This document shows, in pieces, positions 1-11,517 of a DNA stretch of 64,000 nucleotides. The notes below the pieces were generated by a model. The model made no database searches and had not been told where the DNA came from. It saw nothing but the letters and a program-made list of their open reading frames with translations. Numbering within the stretch: the stretch's first letter is position 1; every line of letters begins with the position of its first letter. The stretch is from Halisarca cf. caerulea (lineage: Eukaryota; Porifera; Demospongiae; Chondrillida; Halisarcidae): contig CAUJGJ010000397.1 in NCBI GenBank assembly GCA_963170055.1, positions 7,556,701-7,620,700 of the forward strand, given 5' to 3'. A program made the translations under genes and the position numbers.

Positions 1-72
1 TCACCAATTGCCTTTATGATATAGTGTATATTCTAAACACGAAAAGAAAAAACAATAACAAATAAGACCATG

Positions 73-78
<6 letters not shown>

Positions 79-128
<50 letters not shown>
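79..128. repeat. (CA)n microsatellite
   Basis: About 25 uninterrupted CA dinucleotides. It lies at the edge of a composite repeat whose other copies also carry long (TG)n/(CA)n tracts. Cysteine/valine-rich reading frames across it are artefacts of the repeat. Confidence 0.95.
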
Positions 129-129
<1 letters not shown>

Positions 130-216
130 GCAAACATAAATGCCATCGAACATATCTAGAAAAATACATACAGAAATTCTTACAGATACGTCCAAAAAAC
201 GGTTAGCTAAAGAAAT

Positions 217-884
217 TGAGCTTTCAATCAGTCATCTTACCTATTTCCGAAGCTTTCTTGACCTTCTTTTTGTCTCTAAATTCAACCGTTTGAAAACAGT
301 TTGCTAATTCTAAACAGAGCTTTAATCTTTCATCTTTCCTGTTCCCCAATCTTCTTTAAATCTTCCCGTCGTTTCCATACTTTCGCGGTTCCAAGGTTTT
401 CTTTTCATCCTAACATCTGCGCTCAGTATCTATGGTTAGAGGACCTAAGCAAACACACATACACAAGATTACACACACGTACACCAACATATCCACGAAA
501 ACACATTGAAAAACTATTTTATTAAAGACCTGCTCATACTAAACGTCGTTAAAACACTTTCACATGAGCGTTCAAGCACTCTATAATGGTTAACTAAAAG
601 ACAAAAGGCTTTCCACACTCATCTTACCTGTTTCCGAAGCTTTCTTTAGCCTTTCTTCGTTTCCATGGACTTCCGCGGTAGCGCAAGGTACAATGTCTCA
701 GTGAAATCATCCTTCCAAGAACGTTTCCATCCTAAATGCTTCTTCAAAGTTCTCTTCCTTGTTGGATGAGGCGGATTAACAGCTTTTGGCAGTTTTCGAG
801 TCCTTCCACAACTTCTTAAACGAAGACAACAACTTTAAACCAGTCGCTCTACCTCTAAAACTTGAAGGCCCACGGAAATTCTTG
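217..884 (-). repeat. Composite repeat (hairpin/TA family parent), first part, minus orientation
   Basis: This stretch matches, in reverse complement, the repeat seen at 30530-31090, 32829-33430 and 45860-46460. Shared blocks include the AGAGGTAGAGCGAGTGG start and two exon-like blocks that each end in a GTAAGA donor-like site. It stops abruptly at 884, where a CACTA-like element begins, and the same repeat resumes at 5413. I see no convincing long reading frame. Confidence 0.8.
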
Positions 885-894
885 CACTGGAAAA

Positions 895-1020
895 AAAAAT
901 CTTAAATTAAGTGATATTGTGAGCTATAGTACTTCGTTAAAGTAGAATTTTTGGGTTTTGTACTTAAATCTAGACGTGCTTCCTTCTAATTTTGCAATTC
1001 AACTTAAATTAAGATATGAA
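895..1020. repeat. Left subterminal repeat array of the CACTA-like element
   Basis: CTTAAATTAAGTG at about 901, ACTTAAATCTAG at about 963 and ACTTAAATTAAGATA at about 1003 are variants of one motif. Such arrays are where CACTA transposases bind in well-studied elements; the role here is inferred. Confidence 0.6.
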
Positions 1021-1283
1021 GACTATATTTTAGTGCAATTATACACTGAAAACTAGTTTACATTTGGACGAACAACTACAACTTAGTATCTGCATCTAAA
1101 TGTAAGTACATTAGACATCTGATAACAAGTATAGCAGGATCCTGATACTGATATGAAGTGCCCCTTGGGTGTTGAACTAAATCCCAGTGTATTCCTGCAC
1201 TTGGAATAAGTACACAGCTAGAACATCTTCTTAGCCAGAGTTAAAGGCATATGGGTGACTACTTATTTTATTATAGTAATATA

Positions 1284-1466
1284 CAGTGAAACCTCTTAAC
1301 AAACTCTCCTAATAGCGAAAGCCCTATTAGACTGCTTTTGTGGGTCCATGTAGATAGATTGCTATGCATGCATACAGAATAACCTCTGAATAGTGGAAAC
1401 CTAGCTACGTATGTACTACAAACTGTTTTTCAGGTCCCAAAGTTTCGTTATAGAGAGGTTCCACTG
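1284..1466. mobile_element. Tigger-type MITE, 183 bp
   Basis: The termini are near-perfect inverted repeats: CAGTGAAACCTCT at the left and AGAGGTTCCACTG at the right (one mismatch). TA dinucleotides flank both sides (1282-1283 and 1467-1468). The CAGTGAAA start and TA target site match the autonomous pogo/Tigger element at 8120-10073, so this is probably a non-autonomous relative. It has no coding capacity. Confidence 0.75.
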
Positions 1467-1518
1467 TAAACACAACTTACGAGCACACTTATATAAGCTT
1501 GAAATTATATATTATTAT
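1399..1518 (+). repeat. 120-bp direct repeat, copy 1
   Basis: Nearly identical to 2500-2619. It starts ACCTAGCTACGTATGTACTA, spans the right end of the MITE and continues about 50 bp beyond it. Copy 2 lies just upstream of the SAM gene. The rest of 890-2000 shows no supported gene. Confidence 0.85.
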
Positions 1519-2011
1519 TTATTGTAGAAATTATACAACCAGAATCTAGTGACTTTGTGCTCAAAACTTAAGTGCAGCTATATATGTATAAGCTAAATAG
1601 TGCACAAGCTGCCCTTGGAATATATAAAATTAATACACACATATGCATATGCATGCATGTATAGTGGGTATATATATTATAAAATATGATATTATACATA
1701 TATATTATATTATTATACATACATGCAAACATACAGTTAAATTGATCTGATTCAATAATTGCCATTGGCATGCAATTGTAAAGTGTTATGGGAAATTAAT
1801 GAGTAATACCATAATATATATAATGAATCGGAATGTATTATGTCACAGCTATATAATTACTAATAGTGCACAATTTTACTACAGTAGTTGCAGTGCAATG
1901 AATTTCAAGTTAACAGACATGTTGTTACAGTCAAAATACTGTTACAGTGGAAAATTAAATTAAAAATACTAACAAATTCAACATTGATGATCATGAATTA
2001 AATCAGATGAA

Positions 2012-2357
2012 TCATAAAGCATACTGCATGTAACCACTTAAGTCATACTTTGACTTTATGTACATGCTTTTACTTATTTCAACAATACTGAATAAATAAT
2101 GACACTTGAGGGATGTGGCAAAAAAGCAAGAATAAGCATTTGATGGAATGTCCTCCACTACATAAGCACCAAAGTGAGAATCAAAAACAACAGTTCTCAT
2201 ACGTCTACAAACAAATATGATGCTACCCTCGACTTGCAATACATCATCTAGTCTTCCGAAAACTGGCACTGATTCACCATCATCACGCTCTGCCCCAACC
2301 AATAAGTAACACTTTAGGGTCTGGTAACAAGTGCCAAGCACTATTGCATAATTGTGC
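2012..2357 (-). pseudogene. C-terminal exon resembling an EnSpm/CACTA transposase
   Basis: On the minus strand an ATAG acceptor-like site precedes an open exon that ends at TGA 2012-2014. It encodes about 114 residues with the pattern PVFGRLDDVL, then a beta-rich stretch (IIFVCRR, MRTVVFDSHFGAYVV) and a tail ending YIKSKYDL. The PVFG, T-x-F-x-x-HFxAY order matches what I know of the C-terminal exon of animal EnSpm-like transposases and related uncharacterised proteins. No catalytic core was found upstream, so it looks like an orphan exon left by internal deletion. Position inside the CACTA-like ends supports the assignment; a host-gene exon is the alternative. Confidence 0.45.
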
Positions 2358-2499
2358 CTATGAGATACAAAATAATTAATACTAAACACATTATACTAAT
2401 TAGTTACAATTTACTGGCATATAGACACATGAATATACTCAGTGGTAGAATTATGCATGCATTATATATTATAGTTAATGGAAAACAAAACGGCTGCAA

Positions 2500-2619
2500 A
2501 CCTAGCTACGTATGTACTACAAACTGTTTACAGGTCCCAAAGTTTCGTTATAGAGAGGTTCCACTGTAAACACAACTTACGAGCACACTTATATAAGCTT
2601 GAAATTATATATTATTATT
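2500..2619 (+). repeat. 120-bp direct repeat, copy 2, upstream of the SAM gene
   Basis: Near-identical to 1399-1518, with few differences (for example CTGTTTACAGG for CTGTTTTTCAGG). It ends about 110 bp before the SAM start codon, so it may form part of that gene's promoter. Confidence 0.85.
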
Positions 2620-2729
2620 GGCAAAAGGGATATATGCAGGACGGGACGACGCCATTTTTTAGACATGTGATTAGCGCGGATTGCCAATCAGTTTTTCAGA
2701 TTTGAAAAGCGCGGTCTTTAACTTTCACG

Positions 2730-4959
2730 ATGTCGACCCAGAAGCCTTTCGATAGTCTAACTTGTGAAGAACTTTGCGATTTACTGGTGGATAAAGGGAT
2801 TTTAAGTAGAAATGAAGTAGAAAAGCTTCGAGGCAAGTTATTTTCAGTGCTTATTTTTTAATTCTGGCTAATTCAGTAAGCTAGCTAGCCAGTCTGCTTT
2901 GAATCTGTTTCCACAGAGAGAGAAGTCGACGGTGCAGCCTTTCTCACCTTAAGTAGAGAAGATATTGCTTTGATTTACACCGATAAACGGCAGTTTCTAC
3001 TTGGAAGCAGACTTTACAAGGAAATGCAAAACTTCAGACAGATGTCAGTTTCACCATCACTGGACACGTCTGAGTCCCCCACGTCTGATGACCTCGCCAG
3101 CGTCAGTGATGCAACGTCAGTCAGTCAACTGCTAAAGCCAGGTTCAAAAAGGCAGTCGCTTGACAGCTGCTCTGGTAATTACAAAGCAAAGCAAGGATGT
3201 TCCCTCCTGGACTCCTTCAGTTTGCCCAAATTTTCACCCGATGTATCAAGAGCAGCAAAGGATGATACCTTTCATACTGCAGTACTCCGAAATAAATTGA
3301 TAAGGGAGTCTTGCAGGGCACTGAAGGGACACTGGCAGCTGCATCGCCCAAAGAAGCCACCAACATCCTCTGAAAAAAGAGAACTGGGGAAGCTACTCTA
3401 CAAACTTGCACCCAAAAGCCTGGGTGATCCAGAAGCACTTGCAGTTGCAGGTGTCCCTGAAGTAAGCAAGCCTTATTTCAATATTAAATACAGTATTTTA
3501 TGTACTTGGACTGACTATCCCTTGCTTATAAAAAACAGGCCACCTTAAATCACCAGATTATAAAGTGGTTCCAGAATAATTCCTTCACTGACAGGAAGTG
3601 TATTGGTCTCGCAAAACAGAAGCTAAAAAGTACTCCTCCATCCCAGTTGCAGCATCCATCATCCTCGGCCAACTTGGATGATGATGATAATGATGATCAT
3701 GACACAACGAAAGATGATGTGGCTACATTGCAGTCAGAGCTCAAGAAGCCGAAATCCCTGTGGAACATAGATCACATTGTCAGATTGCTTTCCATCACCT
3801 ATGGGAAAAGAGACCCCTCCTGTAACAGTTCTGGTAGTCAGATGCGAATTACTAAAATAGTCAGTGAATATCCCTGTTTCAAGGAGCCGATCTTTGTAAG
3901 TTTTTGTGTAAGAACGCACAGTCATGTATGCATCATCCATGCAAAAGGTGCATGTATTTAGTACTCCTGGACCACTAGCTGTTTGCAAATTTGTTTGTGG
4001 CTGCCTTATATATACCCTATTTACATGGTAAATTTCCTTTGACATTTTACTTACTAGTCTGACTTTTGCATGTAGTGTTTTATACTCATTATCCTCATTC
4101 CTATAATATATATACTTATATTATAGATTATCCAGGAGCTTTTCCATAAGTGTGGTAGTTCTTTTCAGGACTTATCAACTGTGCATGATCTATTTAAATC
4201 AGTGCAAGAGCAATGGCTTGATTGTCTACTGCCAGCAATGGCAGCAATGGTTGATGAACATTCTCAAGACGAGACACAATGCGTAGTCACGGGTGAATAT
4301 GTGCACATGCATGTATATTCTGTGCCAATACTTTAAATTGTTATTGATCACACATATCTTCATGGTTTATATATGCACAGAAATGGACTGTTTACAAATG
4401 GTGATAAAGAAACTTAAGCCCAAGTGTTCAACTCTAAGCTTTCAGCACAGAACGAATCAAATTGTGTGTGTGGAAGAGGTAAATAATTACGAGTAACATG
4501 TAAGTGATGTATAGTGAGTAATTAGACTTGTCTTTTTGTCTCTTTCACATATAGTCACTGACTGCTTGCAAACAGAAACACACATCCAACGATCCGTACA
4601 TAGCAGTCATTGGGTCCATGGAAGACATGGATGCGTGCATGCTGTTATGTGATGGACGAGTCATCCTGACATTACCCTGTGGTAGCAACCTGGCCTCCAT
4701 ACTTCTCATTCTTATTGGATTCTGCCACCTCTTCGGCATTAAATATGCAGCTGAAGTTCAGGATGTAATGGAGTTCTTCCAATCTCAGCTGCTTGGTATA
4801 TCTGAAAGGACACGGCATGGGGTGCAGTATAACAACCTGTACAGAGAAATGACAGTTCATATGAGGAGAGTTCAGGAAGAGCGGACAGTGGATGATGACG
4901 AAACTCAGTTAGAGTTTGGCTATGCAGAAAGTCAAGTTTCACTGTTCAGTGTACCCTAA
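2730..4959 (+). CDS. SAM-domain protein, six exons, open throughout
   Basis: Six exons join in one frame to give about 557 residues: 2730-2832, 2917-3461, 3539-3895, 4127-4292, 4381-4478, 4555-4959. The first intron is GC-AG (GAG|GCAAGT); the others are GT-AG. The start ATG 2730 opens MSTQKPFDSLTCEELC. Residues about 5-75 fit a SAM domain: two short helices, then VDGAAFLTLSREDI and a final helix GSRLYKEMQNF. The middle is serine- and aspartate-rich (about DDDDNDDHD); the last exon is hydrophobic then acidic. SAM domains usually oligomerise or bind RNA or other SAM domains. The layout recalls SAMD3-like proteins, which are multi-copy in some animals. The gene lies wholly inside a CACTA-like element and may be its second gene; that is inference. 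It is one of the few coding units here without lesions. Confidence 0.75.
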
Positions 4960-5156
4960 GCTGCAGTTGTACAACATTGTATGTTCTTTGACCGGCCTTT
5001 GTGTTTAACTTCATGCTACATGCTGTTTGTGTTAGGCTCAGCGTATAGTTTTTGCCATGTATACATGCATTTGCATGGTGTTTTGCAAGCTGTATATGTT
5101 CCTGTTATTATATTGGATTAATTTTGTGAATGCAAATCTTGAAACAAGGTGATACA

Positions 5157-5404
5157 CTGACTTACTTTAAGAAGTCAACAAAACTGAAGTAAAGATTAAA
5201 TTGTATACTGTCTTCTTGAGTTAAGAGATTATTATCACTAAATTCAAGTGTAACCCTTGTTAGTTAGCCTACTTATCTTAAGACAGCATGTGTACTTATT
5301 TTAAGTGCCACACTGATTTTAAGACATCTCAGAGTCTCACCACAGCTAGTGCAATTTTCTTCTTAAATTGAGTTAACATACACACTTAATTTAAGAAAGT
5401 GTTT
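5157..5404. repeat. Right subterminal repeat array of the CACTA-like element
   Basis: At least five motif variants: ACTTACTTTAAG (5161), ACTTATCTTAAG (5270), ACTTATTTTAAG (5293), TGATTTTAAG (5312), CTTAAATTGAG (about 5363) and ACTTAATTTAAG (5385). Together with the left array this is the clearest structural hallmark of the element. Confidence 0.65.
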
Positions 5405-5412
5405 TTCCAGTG

Positions 5413-5661
5413 TGGAGCGAGTTGAATCTTCGTGATTAACTCTCAATCCTAATCTTTAGGTCACAAAGATTCTTCGTTGACGAAAACAGAAGCAAAGACA
5501 CAAAATTCACTGAATAACACCAACGACTTCGACTACCGCCTAAAAGTCCGCCATGTTGTTGACATATATATATATATATATATCTAGACATCGTTCCGGA
5601 CGTTCCGGACACTTCCGGTGAAAGTAAAAACAATATAGGGGCCGCCTTCAGCGGCCCAAAA
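5413..5661 (+). repeat. Composite repeat resumed: A-type hairpin/TA end
   Basis: It continues the repeat interrupted at 884. It contains (TA)n at 5567-5583, a CCGGA-rich block (5593-5620), then AAAACAATATAGGGG and a GC-rich terminal hairpin GGCCGCCTTCAGCGGCC followed by AAAAA. The same end occurs at 52400-52482 and 61800-61863. Confidence 0.8.
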
Positions 5662-6317
5662 ATTGAGAAAGTATTACAAGAAAAGAAAAGAATTACCAGT
5701 GAGATGATAGTATATGGCTTGTGGCAAAATAGAGAACAGGTGGAGAAAGGTTTAAAGAATTGCAGCTCCGAACGTAGCAAAAGGGAAGCACTGAAAGCAC
5801 AACTGAGATTTAGAAAAACAGTACTCGAACAGAAAAGCAAAAATAATGATCAGGGCCGTACGCAGGAATCCCAAAAGACGTCGAGCAGTAAAGCCCTAGT
5901 ACTGCTACAGTACTATTACTTTCATATTGTGGTAAATTACGGCCATAATACGATATTGTATCTCGACGTTGACAGCAGTTCTACAATACATTTTGTATGT
6001 AGACTAGAGTAGTATTAGTAATAATATTTATTAAATACCATTTTGCCACACTATCCATAGATGTTACATCATGTCACTATAAATTGGAACAATGCATTTA
6101 TTGTGTTTGTAGTGGAATTCTAAATAGTAAGCAAACAACCTCATAATACAGTATATAGCTTTTATTAATATGTCACAATGCAAGCATAGCATGAAACAAT
6201 AATATTCATTATTACATATTAACTTATTAGCTACATGTCAGTTATTGAATATGATAGCACCAGAATATACTACATATTACTATCTAGCTACAATGATTAT
6301 TATCATTAAAAATTGAT
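5662..6317. other. No gene recognised
   Basis: A 102-residue lysine/glutamine-rich reading frame (5704-6012) starts next to the hairpin and has no recognisable domain. The rest is AT-rich. I see no supported feature. Confidence 0.5.
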
Positions 6318-8119
6318 TTACTTGAATAATAAGCTTGCATATTCCATTCTTCTGGGGTATTTCTCAAGAAACATTCTACACACACTATCAACATCAATGT
6401 TAATTTCGTAATTACTGTGTATAAGCGCTAGAGCACTCAGTCTCTCTTCAGTTTGGGTGCATCGCAAATAGTTATGTAGTCTCCTTAGTGTTGATGCTGA
6501 TCGCTCACAGGAGAAGGTAGTCATGGGCAATGTGGCAAACAATTTTAGTAAATTGTAAATGTTTGGAAAACTGCTTACATTACAATGCCTCAAGGCCTTG
6601 CTCAGCGTACCTGGCCGTTCTTCTGACTTAACACAAATCCATTTGGCTTTCCACCTGCTAAATTCCTCATCTAAAACATTAAAATTTGGTAGGTCATCAC
6701 AATATTGCCTTCCAACATCTTCAATGTCAGTGTAAGATGAAGTAGCATTGAGACTAGTAGGCAAAAGGTGTGCTATTGAGGTTGCCCGTTGTATGTGTGT
6801 CAAAACGACACGACAGTTCAGAAATCAAGTGATCCAAAAGAGGGATGGTAATTTTGCATTCAAAAACTCTTTGACTCCTGGCACTTCACTGGTGTGGTGT
6901 CTTACACGTGGCATTGTAACAGCAATCCCCGATTTGCTGGCAACTCTTGAACTGTGCTGAAAAATACGAGCTGAGAATACACTGACATCTGCTCTCAAGG
7001 CCCTCAATTCCTCATAGCATTGCTGAATGAGATGCACACCAGCAACAATATCTTGTGTCTCTCCTTGCAGATTAACCGCAGCTTCCTTCAGATACAGCAA
7101 AACGCTGCAAAGTAACAAGTGCATATATAAATTCAAAAGACTCCAAGACTTTTACATGTACCATTGCATTTCTTTTATCCTCTGCTGTCCAGCCTTCTCT
7201 GTACTCCTCGAAATAACTATCTCCATTGAGGATGTCTTTGCACATCCTGACTAGAAAAGGATGGCAATTGGAAAAACGTTCCCAACCATCAATATTCTCT
7301 ACCCAGCGAGTGACGCACACATTGAGAAGTGGACTACACGTAGATACATTCTGGATTCCACATTCATAAATAGCCTTTAAGAGATTTTCTCTCTTAGGAG
7401 ATGACTTAATCCATAGTGTTATACTCTTTACCTGGGCAATACAAGTTTGTATTGGTGGTATTGAGCAAGAATACACTATTGCAAGATTTAAGGAATGCCC
7501 GGCACAATGGGTGTAAATAGCCTTGGGTTGAAGATCTCGTATCCTTCTTTGCACACCAGATTTGTCCCCACTCATAGCGGATGCTCCATCATATCCCTGC
7601 CCTCTCAAATCTCCTTCTGATAATCCAAGTCCTTCTATAGTACTTACAATGGCATCAGCAATGTCAATGGCTCGGACTCTTTGAAGTTTCACAAAGCCCA
7701 TGAACTCCTCTCTTATCTCACTGGCTTCATCTACAAACCGTATACACAGTGGCATATGTTCCACATTGTGACCTAAAACTTCATCACCAAGGACTGAAAA
7801 GAAAACAGCCTTTTTTATTTCAGCAACAATGCCACTGCGAATAACATCACAACCAATAATATTGATTAGATCATTTTGAGAGCGAGGAGACAAGTACGTT
7901 GGATTCTTCGCATGAGGGTTATACAAGTGCGAATGCAATACATCATCATTTTCAGCAAGTACTTTCAGCAAAGATATAAAATTACCTGGATTTTTCTCAC
8001 TTCTGACTTCCTCATGATCACCTCGTAATGCCAAACCTTGCCTCCCCAGAAAAAGTAAGGCTCGAACAATCTGGCGAAGAATGTGCATGTTTTCTTTAAT
8101 TCGAGCCTGCATGGTTGTA

Positions 8120-10073
8120 CAGTGAAATCTCATTAATTTGAATCCTTATTATTCGAATATTCGACTTAATTCGAACAGTGTCAAATGTACCATTCCAAAT
8201 GTATGAATTTCCGCATCTATAATTCGAAGTAGTGTGACGTCATAAGGGATAATTCGAACCCCTTACATCACCTTCACACTTCAGCTGTAAGGCTGGAGCT
8301 CTAGAAAGATGGCAGCTGCCAAACCTAAAACGAAGCGTTTTGGTTCTACTTACCAATCGAAATCCTATGAAGAGAAGTACAAAGCCATCAAAGACGTTGA
8401 TAATGGTATTAAAAAGTCTGTTGTTGCCAATAACCTGGGAATTCCTTTGAATACGCTTTCAACATGGTTGAAGAATCGTGGAAAGATTGAGGAGGCTGTA
8501 TATCAAAATGCAGTTGTCGGTCAGCGCAAACGACGAAGAACAGGTCAGTTCGAAGATGTAGAAGAAGCACTGGTACACTGGTTCTGAGACGCTCGTAAGA
8601 ACAATGTGCCAATCAGTGGTCCACTTGTTTGCTCTAAAGCGGCACAGTTTTCTGAGAGTCTGCAGGTCACTGACTTCAAATGTTCAGTCGGATGGCTGAA
8701 TCGCTTCAAGGCAAGACATGGGATATTCTTTAGGAAGATTTCAGGGGAAGAGAAAGCGGTTAATGTTGCTGATGTCCAATCATGGAAGGACACAGTATTG
8801 AAGAGTATCCTGGAGCGCTATAGGCCTCAGAACATTTATAATGCAGATGAAAGTGCTTCATTTTACCGAATGATGCCCAGTAGGTCACTAATTGAGAAAG
8901 GAGATTCGTGTACTGGTGTAAAACAAAGTAAGGAGCGTCTAACCATTTTGGTTGGTTGCAGCATGAACGGTGAGCGTCTTCCATTGCTGGTCATTGGGAA
9001 AAGTAAAGCACCAAGGTGCTTTCGAGGGATAACAAATTTGCCCACAGAGTATAACAACAGCAAGAAAGCATGGATGACAATGAATATTTTTGAAGAATGG
9101 GTTCGCAAGCTGGATAAGAAGATGAAACGTGAGGGAAGAAAAGTTTGTTTGGTTGTGGACAACTGCACTGCCCATTCACAGCCCAGAGGATTGACTCACA
9201 GAGTTGATATTTCTACCTCCTAACACCACAGCCAAATCCCAGCCCTGCGACCAAGGGATTATTCATTGTCTAAAGGTGTACTATCGTAAAAAGCTAATGG
9301 AAAGAATAATTTGTGCTATTGATGCAGGAAAGAGATTGGAGGATGTGCAAATAAATGTTTTAGATGCTCTGAGGATCATTCAGGATGCATGGTGCCATGT
9401 TTCAAGTGACACCATACGAAATTGCTTCCGACACTGTGGTTTTTCCAGTGAAGTCAACCCAGATTTATCTGAGGAACCAGCTGCAGCAGAAGTAGAGTCA
9501 TTCCTTGGAACGTTTGCAGATTTGCAGGATCGTAACGTTATTGATGAAGAAATTGATCCTGAAGACTTTCTACACGTTGATGAAGATGAACCAACCTCTG
9601 CAATATCCACAGATGAAGAAATTGTTGAGTGTATCAGGAACAAGACCACTGAGAGTGATGATGAAGAGAACAGTGATGATTAAGTCTCCATCCACCAGCC
9701 ACCCATTCCTAAAGAGGAAGCACTTTTGTGTATTCAAAAGTTGCAGGCATACTTCGAACAGTGTGAACCAATGCATGACAGTCGTGAGGACACCTTTGAC
9801 TACATTTCAAAGCTTCGTCAACATATCAATATTACATCACCCAAGATGACGCAAACAACACTTACTGACTACTTTACTCCACTACTTTAGTGATTTATGC
9901 CTGTATTATGCATGTTTTAACATATTACAGTAGTTACAAATGTAATGAGTAATTATACTTACTGTATCATCAGTTGTATTCCACCAAAAGTATGTGTTTG
10001 GATAATTAGAAGTAATGGATAATTAGAACTTTTTTCTCGGAAAATTGACGTTCTAATTAATGAGATTTCACTG
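8120..10073 (+). mobile_element. pogo/Tigger-type transposon nested in the hAT gene
   Basis: Termini are inverted repeats CAGTGAAATCTCATTAATT and AATTAATGAGATTTCACTG, flanked by TA at 8118-8119 and 10074-10075. Length is 1954 bp. It carries one transposase gene in plus orientation, opposite to the interrupted hAT gene. The TA target site and CAGTG start are typical of pogo/Tigger elements. It must be younger than the hAT copy. Confidence 0.93.
8309..9683 (+). pseudogene. pogo/Tigger DDE_1 transposase with two lesions
   Basis: The start MAAAKPKTKRFGSTYQSKSY opens an N-terminal helix-turn-helix (VVANNLGIPLNTLSTWLKNR), then a CENP-B-type second HTH (VGWLNRFKARHGIFFRKISG) and a DDE core. Catalytic aspartates are visible in YNADESASFY, LVVDNCTAH and SQPCDQGI, so the triad is D-D-D as in pogo. 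A TGA at 8585-8587 interrupts WF-DAR, where Arg is usual (CGA to TGA). A frameshift near 9200 splits the segment before FLPPNTTAKS. The C-terminal tail is acidic. Otherwise the frame is nearly complete (about 455 codons), so decay is moderate. Confidence 0.9.
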
Positions 10074-11115
10074 TATTGGTTAGGACATCAATCCTGCATT
10101 CGAAATGGTGCTCTTCAATGTATCTGCTGCCTGCATAGCATCACGGTGATAAGCTAGCTTACAGTGACTACTCAGAGTCTCACTCAGCTTCACCCAGTTG
10201 TTAAAAGTTCTGTTCACAAGGTAGCCTTTGTCCTTACGACTGGAGTCTGAGAGAAGTAACGAACAAGGCCCACAAAACACTCCATCCAAATGTGGGCTAT
10301 ATCTCAACCATGCATATTTCTCAAGCCAAAGAGGATTAAACTTCCGGTTGCAGCCATGTGAAATGTGCTAGGTAGTACTCTTGGTGGTGGCACATGATGA
10401 TATAAAAGAGAGTACTTTTCAGCATTTGTTAAATTTAAGACCCTGTCTAAAACTATACCAATGTCATTGCAGCTATCTTCTGTTAGACTGTCATCAGCTG
10501 CAGTAACTAATAAGGAAGTTGATGTTTGCTGACTGGATGTGCCCTGTGAAATGCATGATGAGGTATTCTGAACTGAATCTGAACAAAGAATGGTTGTGCT
10601 TGTGGAGGCTCGAGGTAGACAAGAAGTGGAAGGCAGGTTTGAGGAGGTTGGAGGGTGATGCTGAGCAGCAGGGGAGTTTTGACTGGATAAAGATTCCTCA
10701 CAAAGGGATGGATTTTCTAAAACAAGACAGTGTACACAGAGAAAATCTATCATTAAAATTGTGAATGATATGGCAAAATACCTACCATCATTGGAAACAC
10801 TAGTCTTTTTTGCTAAAAACGAACGAATATCATTTCTTTGACGTTTCATCGCAGCAGCGCTTGTTGAGTGCACCAACCATGACGTCATCGTGGTGTGAAA
10901 TGACATCATCCATAATCATGGCTGTTTGTATCTAGTGCCTTTAAAATCGCTGCTGAAAAAGAAGGCACATTGGTCGAAATCTTAAGATAATGCACATTTT
11001 AGCTATACTTAAGGTTAAATGTAGATTGCATAGTTGATACCATACATTTGGTTTAGTTGTATTTCATTGTAGGCAATCTGTGTAGGGTCAACCAGACATT
11101 GTATTAGTACCTTGG

Positions 11116-11517
11116 TTGTGCAAAATGTTTAGGGGCTTGAAAAAGGGGGGTTCGTCTGAACTCCTCGAACCCCCCGTGTACAGGCCTGATGATGTCTACC
11201 ACTTTTCAAAGAAAAGTGCGGGAACTTACACTTCTGAAAAGCTACATGAAAACCTACTGACCCTACTACATGCACCCATTCCACAAGCAAGCATACATGA
11301 CAAATCTACGCAGACTGCCCTTTTAGTTGGCAAACGTGTGTCCCACACATTCACCGATCCTACAACAAAGAAGCCCAGCAATTATTGAGGAGAAGTAATC
11401 TCAACAGTACCAGGGTTCTGTGAATGGTACAATATTGTATATGATGATGAACCTGATATTGTGTATACATATAAGTTAATGGAATACTACAAAAATGGTG
11501 ACTTGAAGATCATATAA
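11116..11517 (+). pseudogene. Tudor/spindlin-like fragment with in-frame TGA
   Basis: One frame runs from MFRGLKKGGSSELLEP to stop TAA 11515-11517, interrupted by TGA at 11386-11388 in SNY-GEVIS. The C-terminal half (VGKRVSHTF, GEVISTVPGFCEWYNIVY, YTYKLMEYYKNGDLKII) looks like a small beta-barrel of the Tudor/spindlin kind found in repetitive cnidarian and sponge genes; that family match is from memory and uncertain. No splice sites or partner exons were identified. It could be a last exon of a TE gene or a retrocopy. Confidence 0.5.

Larger units (their letters stand above)
885..5412. mobile_element. CACTA/EnSpm-like DNA transposon carrying a SAM-domain gene
   Basis: The left end begins CACTGGAAAAA and the right end finishes TTTTTCCAGTG, giving inverted termini. 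The composite repeat on both sides is split between AAATTCTTG (ending 884) and TGGAGCGAG (from 5413); the intact repeat at about 52210 reads ATTCTTGGAGCG, so TG appears duplicated as a 2-bp target site. Inside each end are several copies of an ACTTANTTTAAG-type motif, matching the subterminal repeat arrays known in CACTA elements. Cargo is a plus-strand SAM gene (2730-4959) and a minus-strand exon resembling an EnSpm transposase C terminus (2012-2357). Family assignment is inference from termini, target duplication and subterminal repeats. Confidence 0.65.
6318..10849 (-). pseudogene. hAT-family transposase (TTF zinc finger type), decayed and split
   Basis: Reading down the minus strand: MKRQRNDIRSFLAKK (start about 10849), an intron at 10717-10785, a serine-rich linker, a TTF-like zinc finger (WLRYSPHLDGVFCGPC), then the RNase H-like core (FLGRQGLALRGDHEE, CIRFVDE, GYDGASAMSG) and the hAT dimerisation motif (TTFSCERSASTLRRL) near 6500. 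hAT transposases cut and paste with 8-bp target duplications. Lesions: frameshifts near 10350, 10098 and 7105, an in-frame TGA at 6825-6827, and a nested pogo/Tigger element at 8120-10073. Removing that element with one TA joins ...VLTNT to TMQAR in frame. Terminal inverted repeats were not located. Confidence 0.85.

Noticed and set aside
8409..9776. Minus-strand frames of 60-100 codons opposite the Tigger transposase
   Set aside because: Shadows of a recognised coding strand; no domain and no splice signals.
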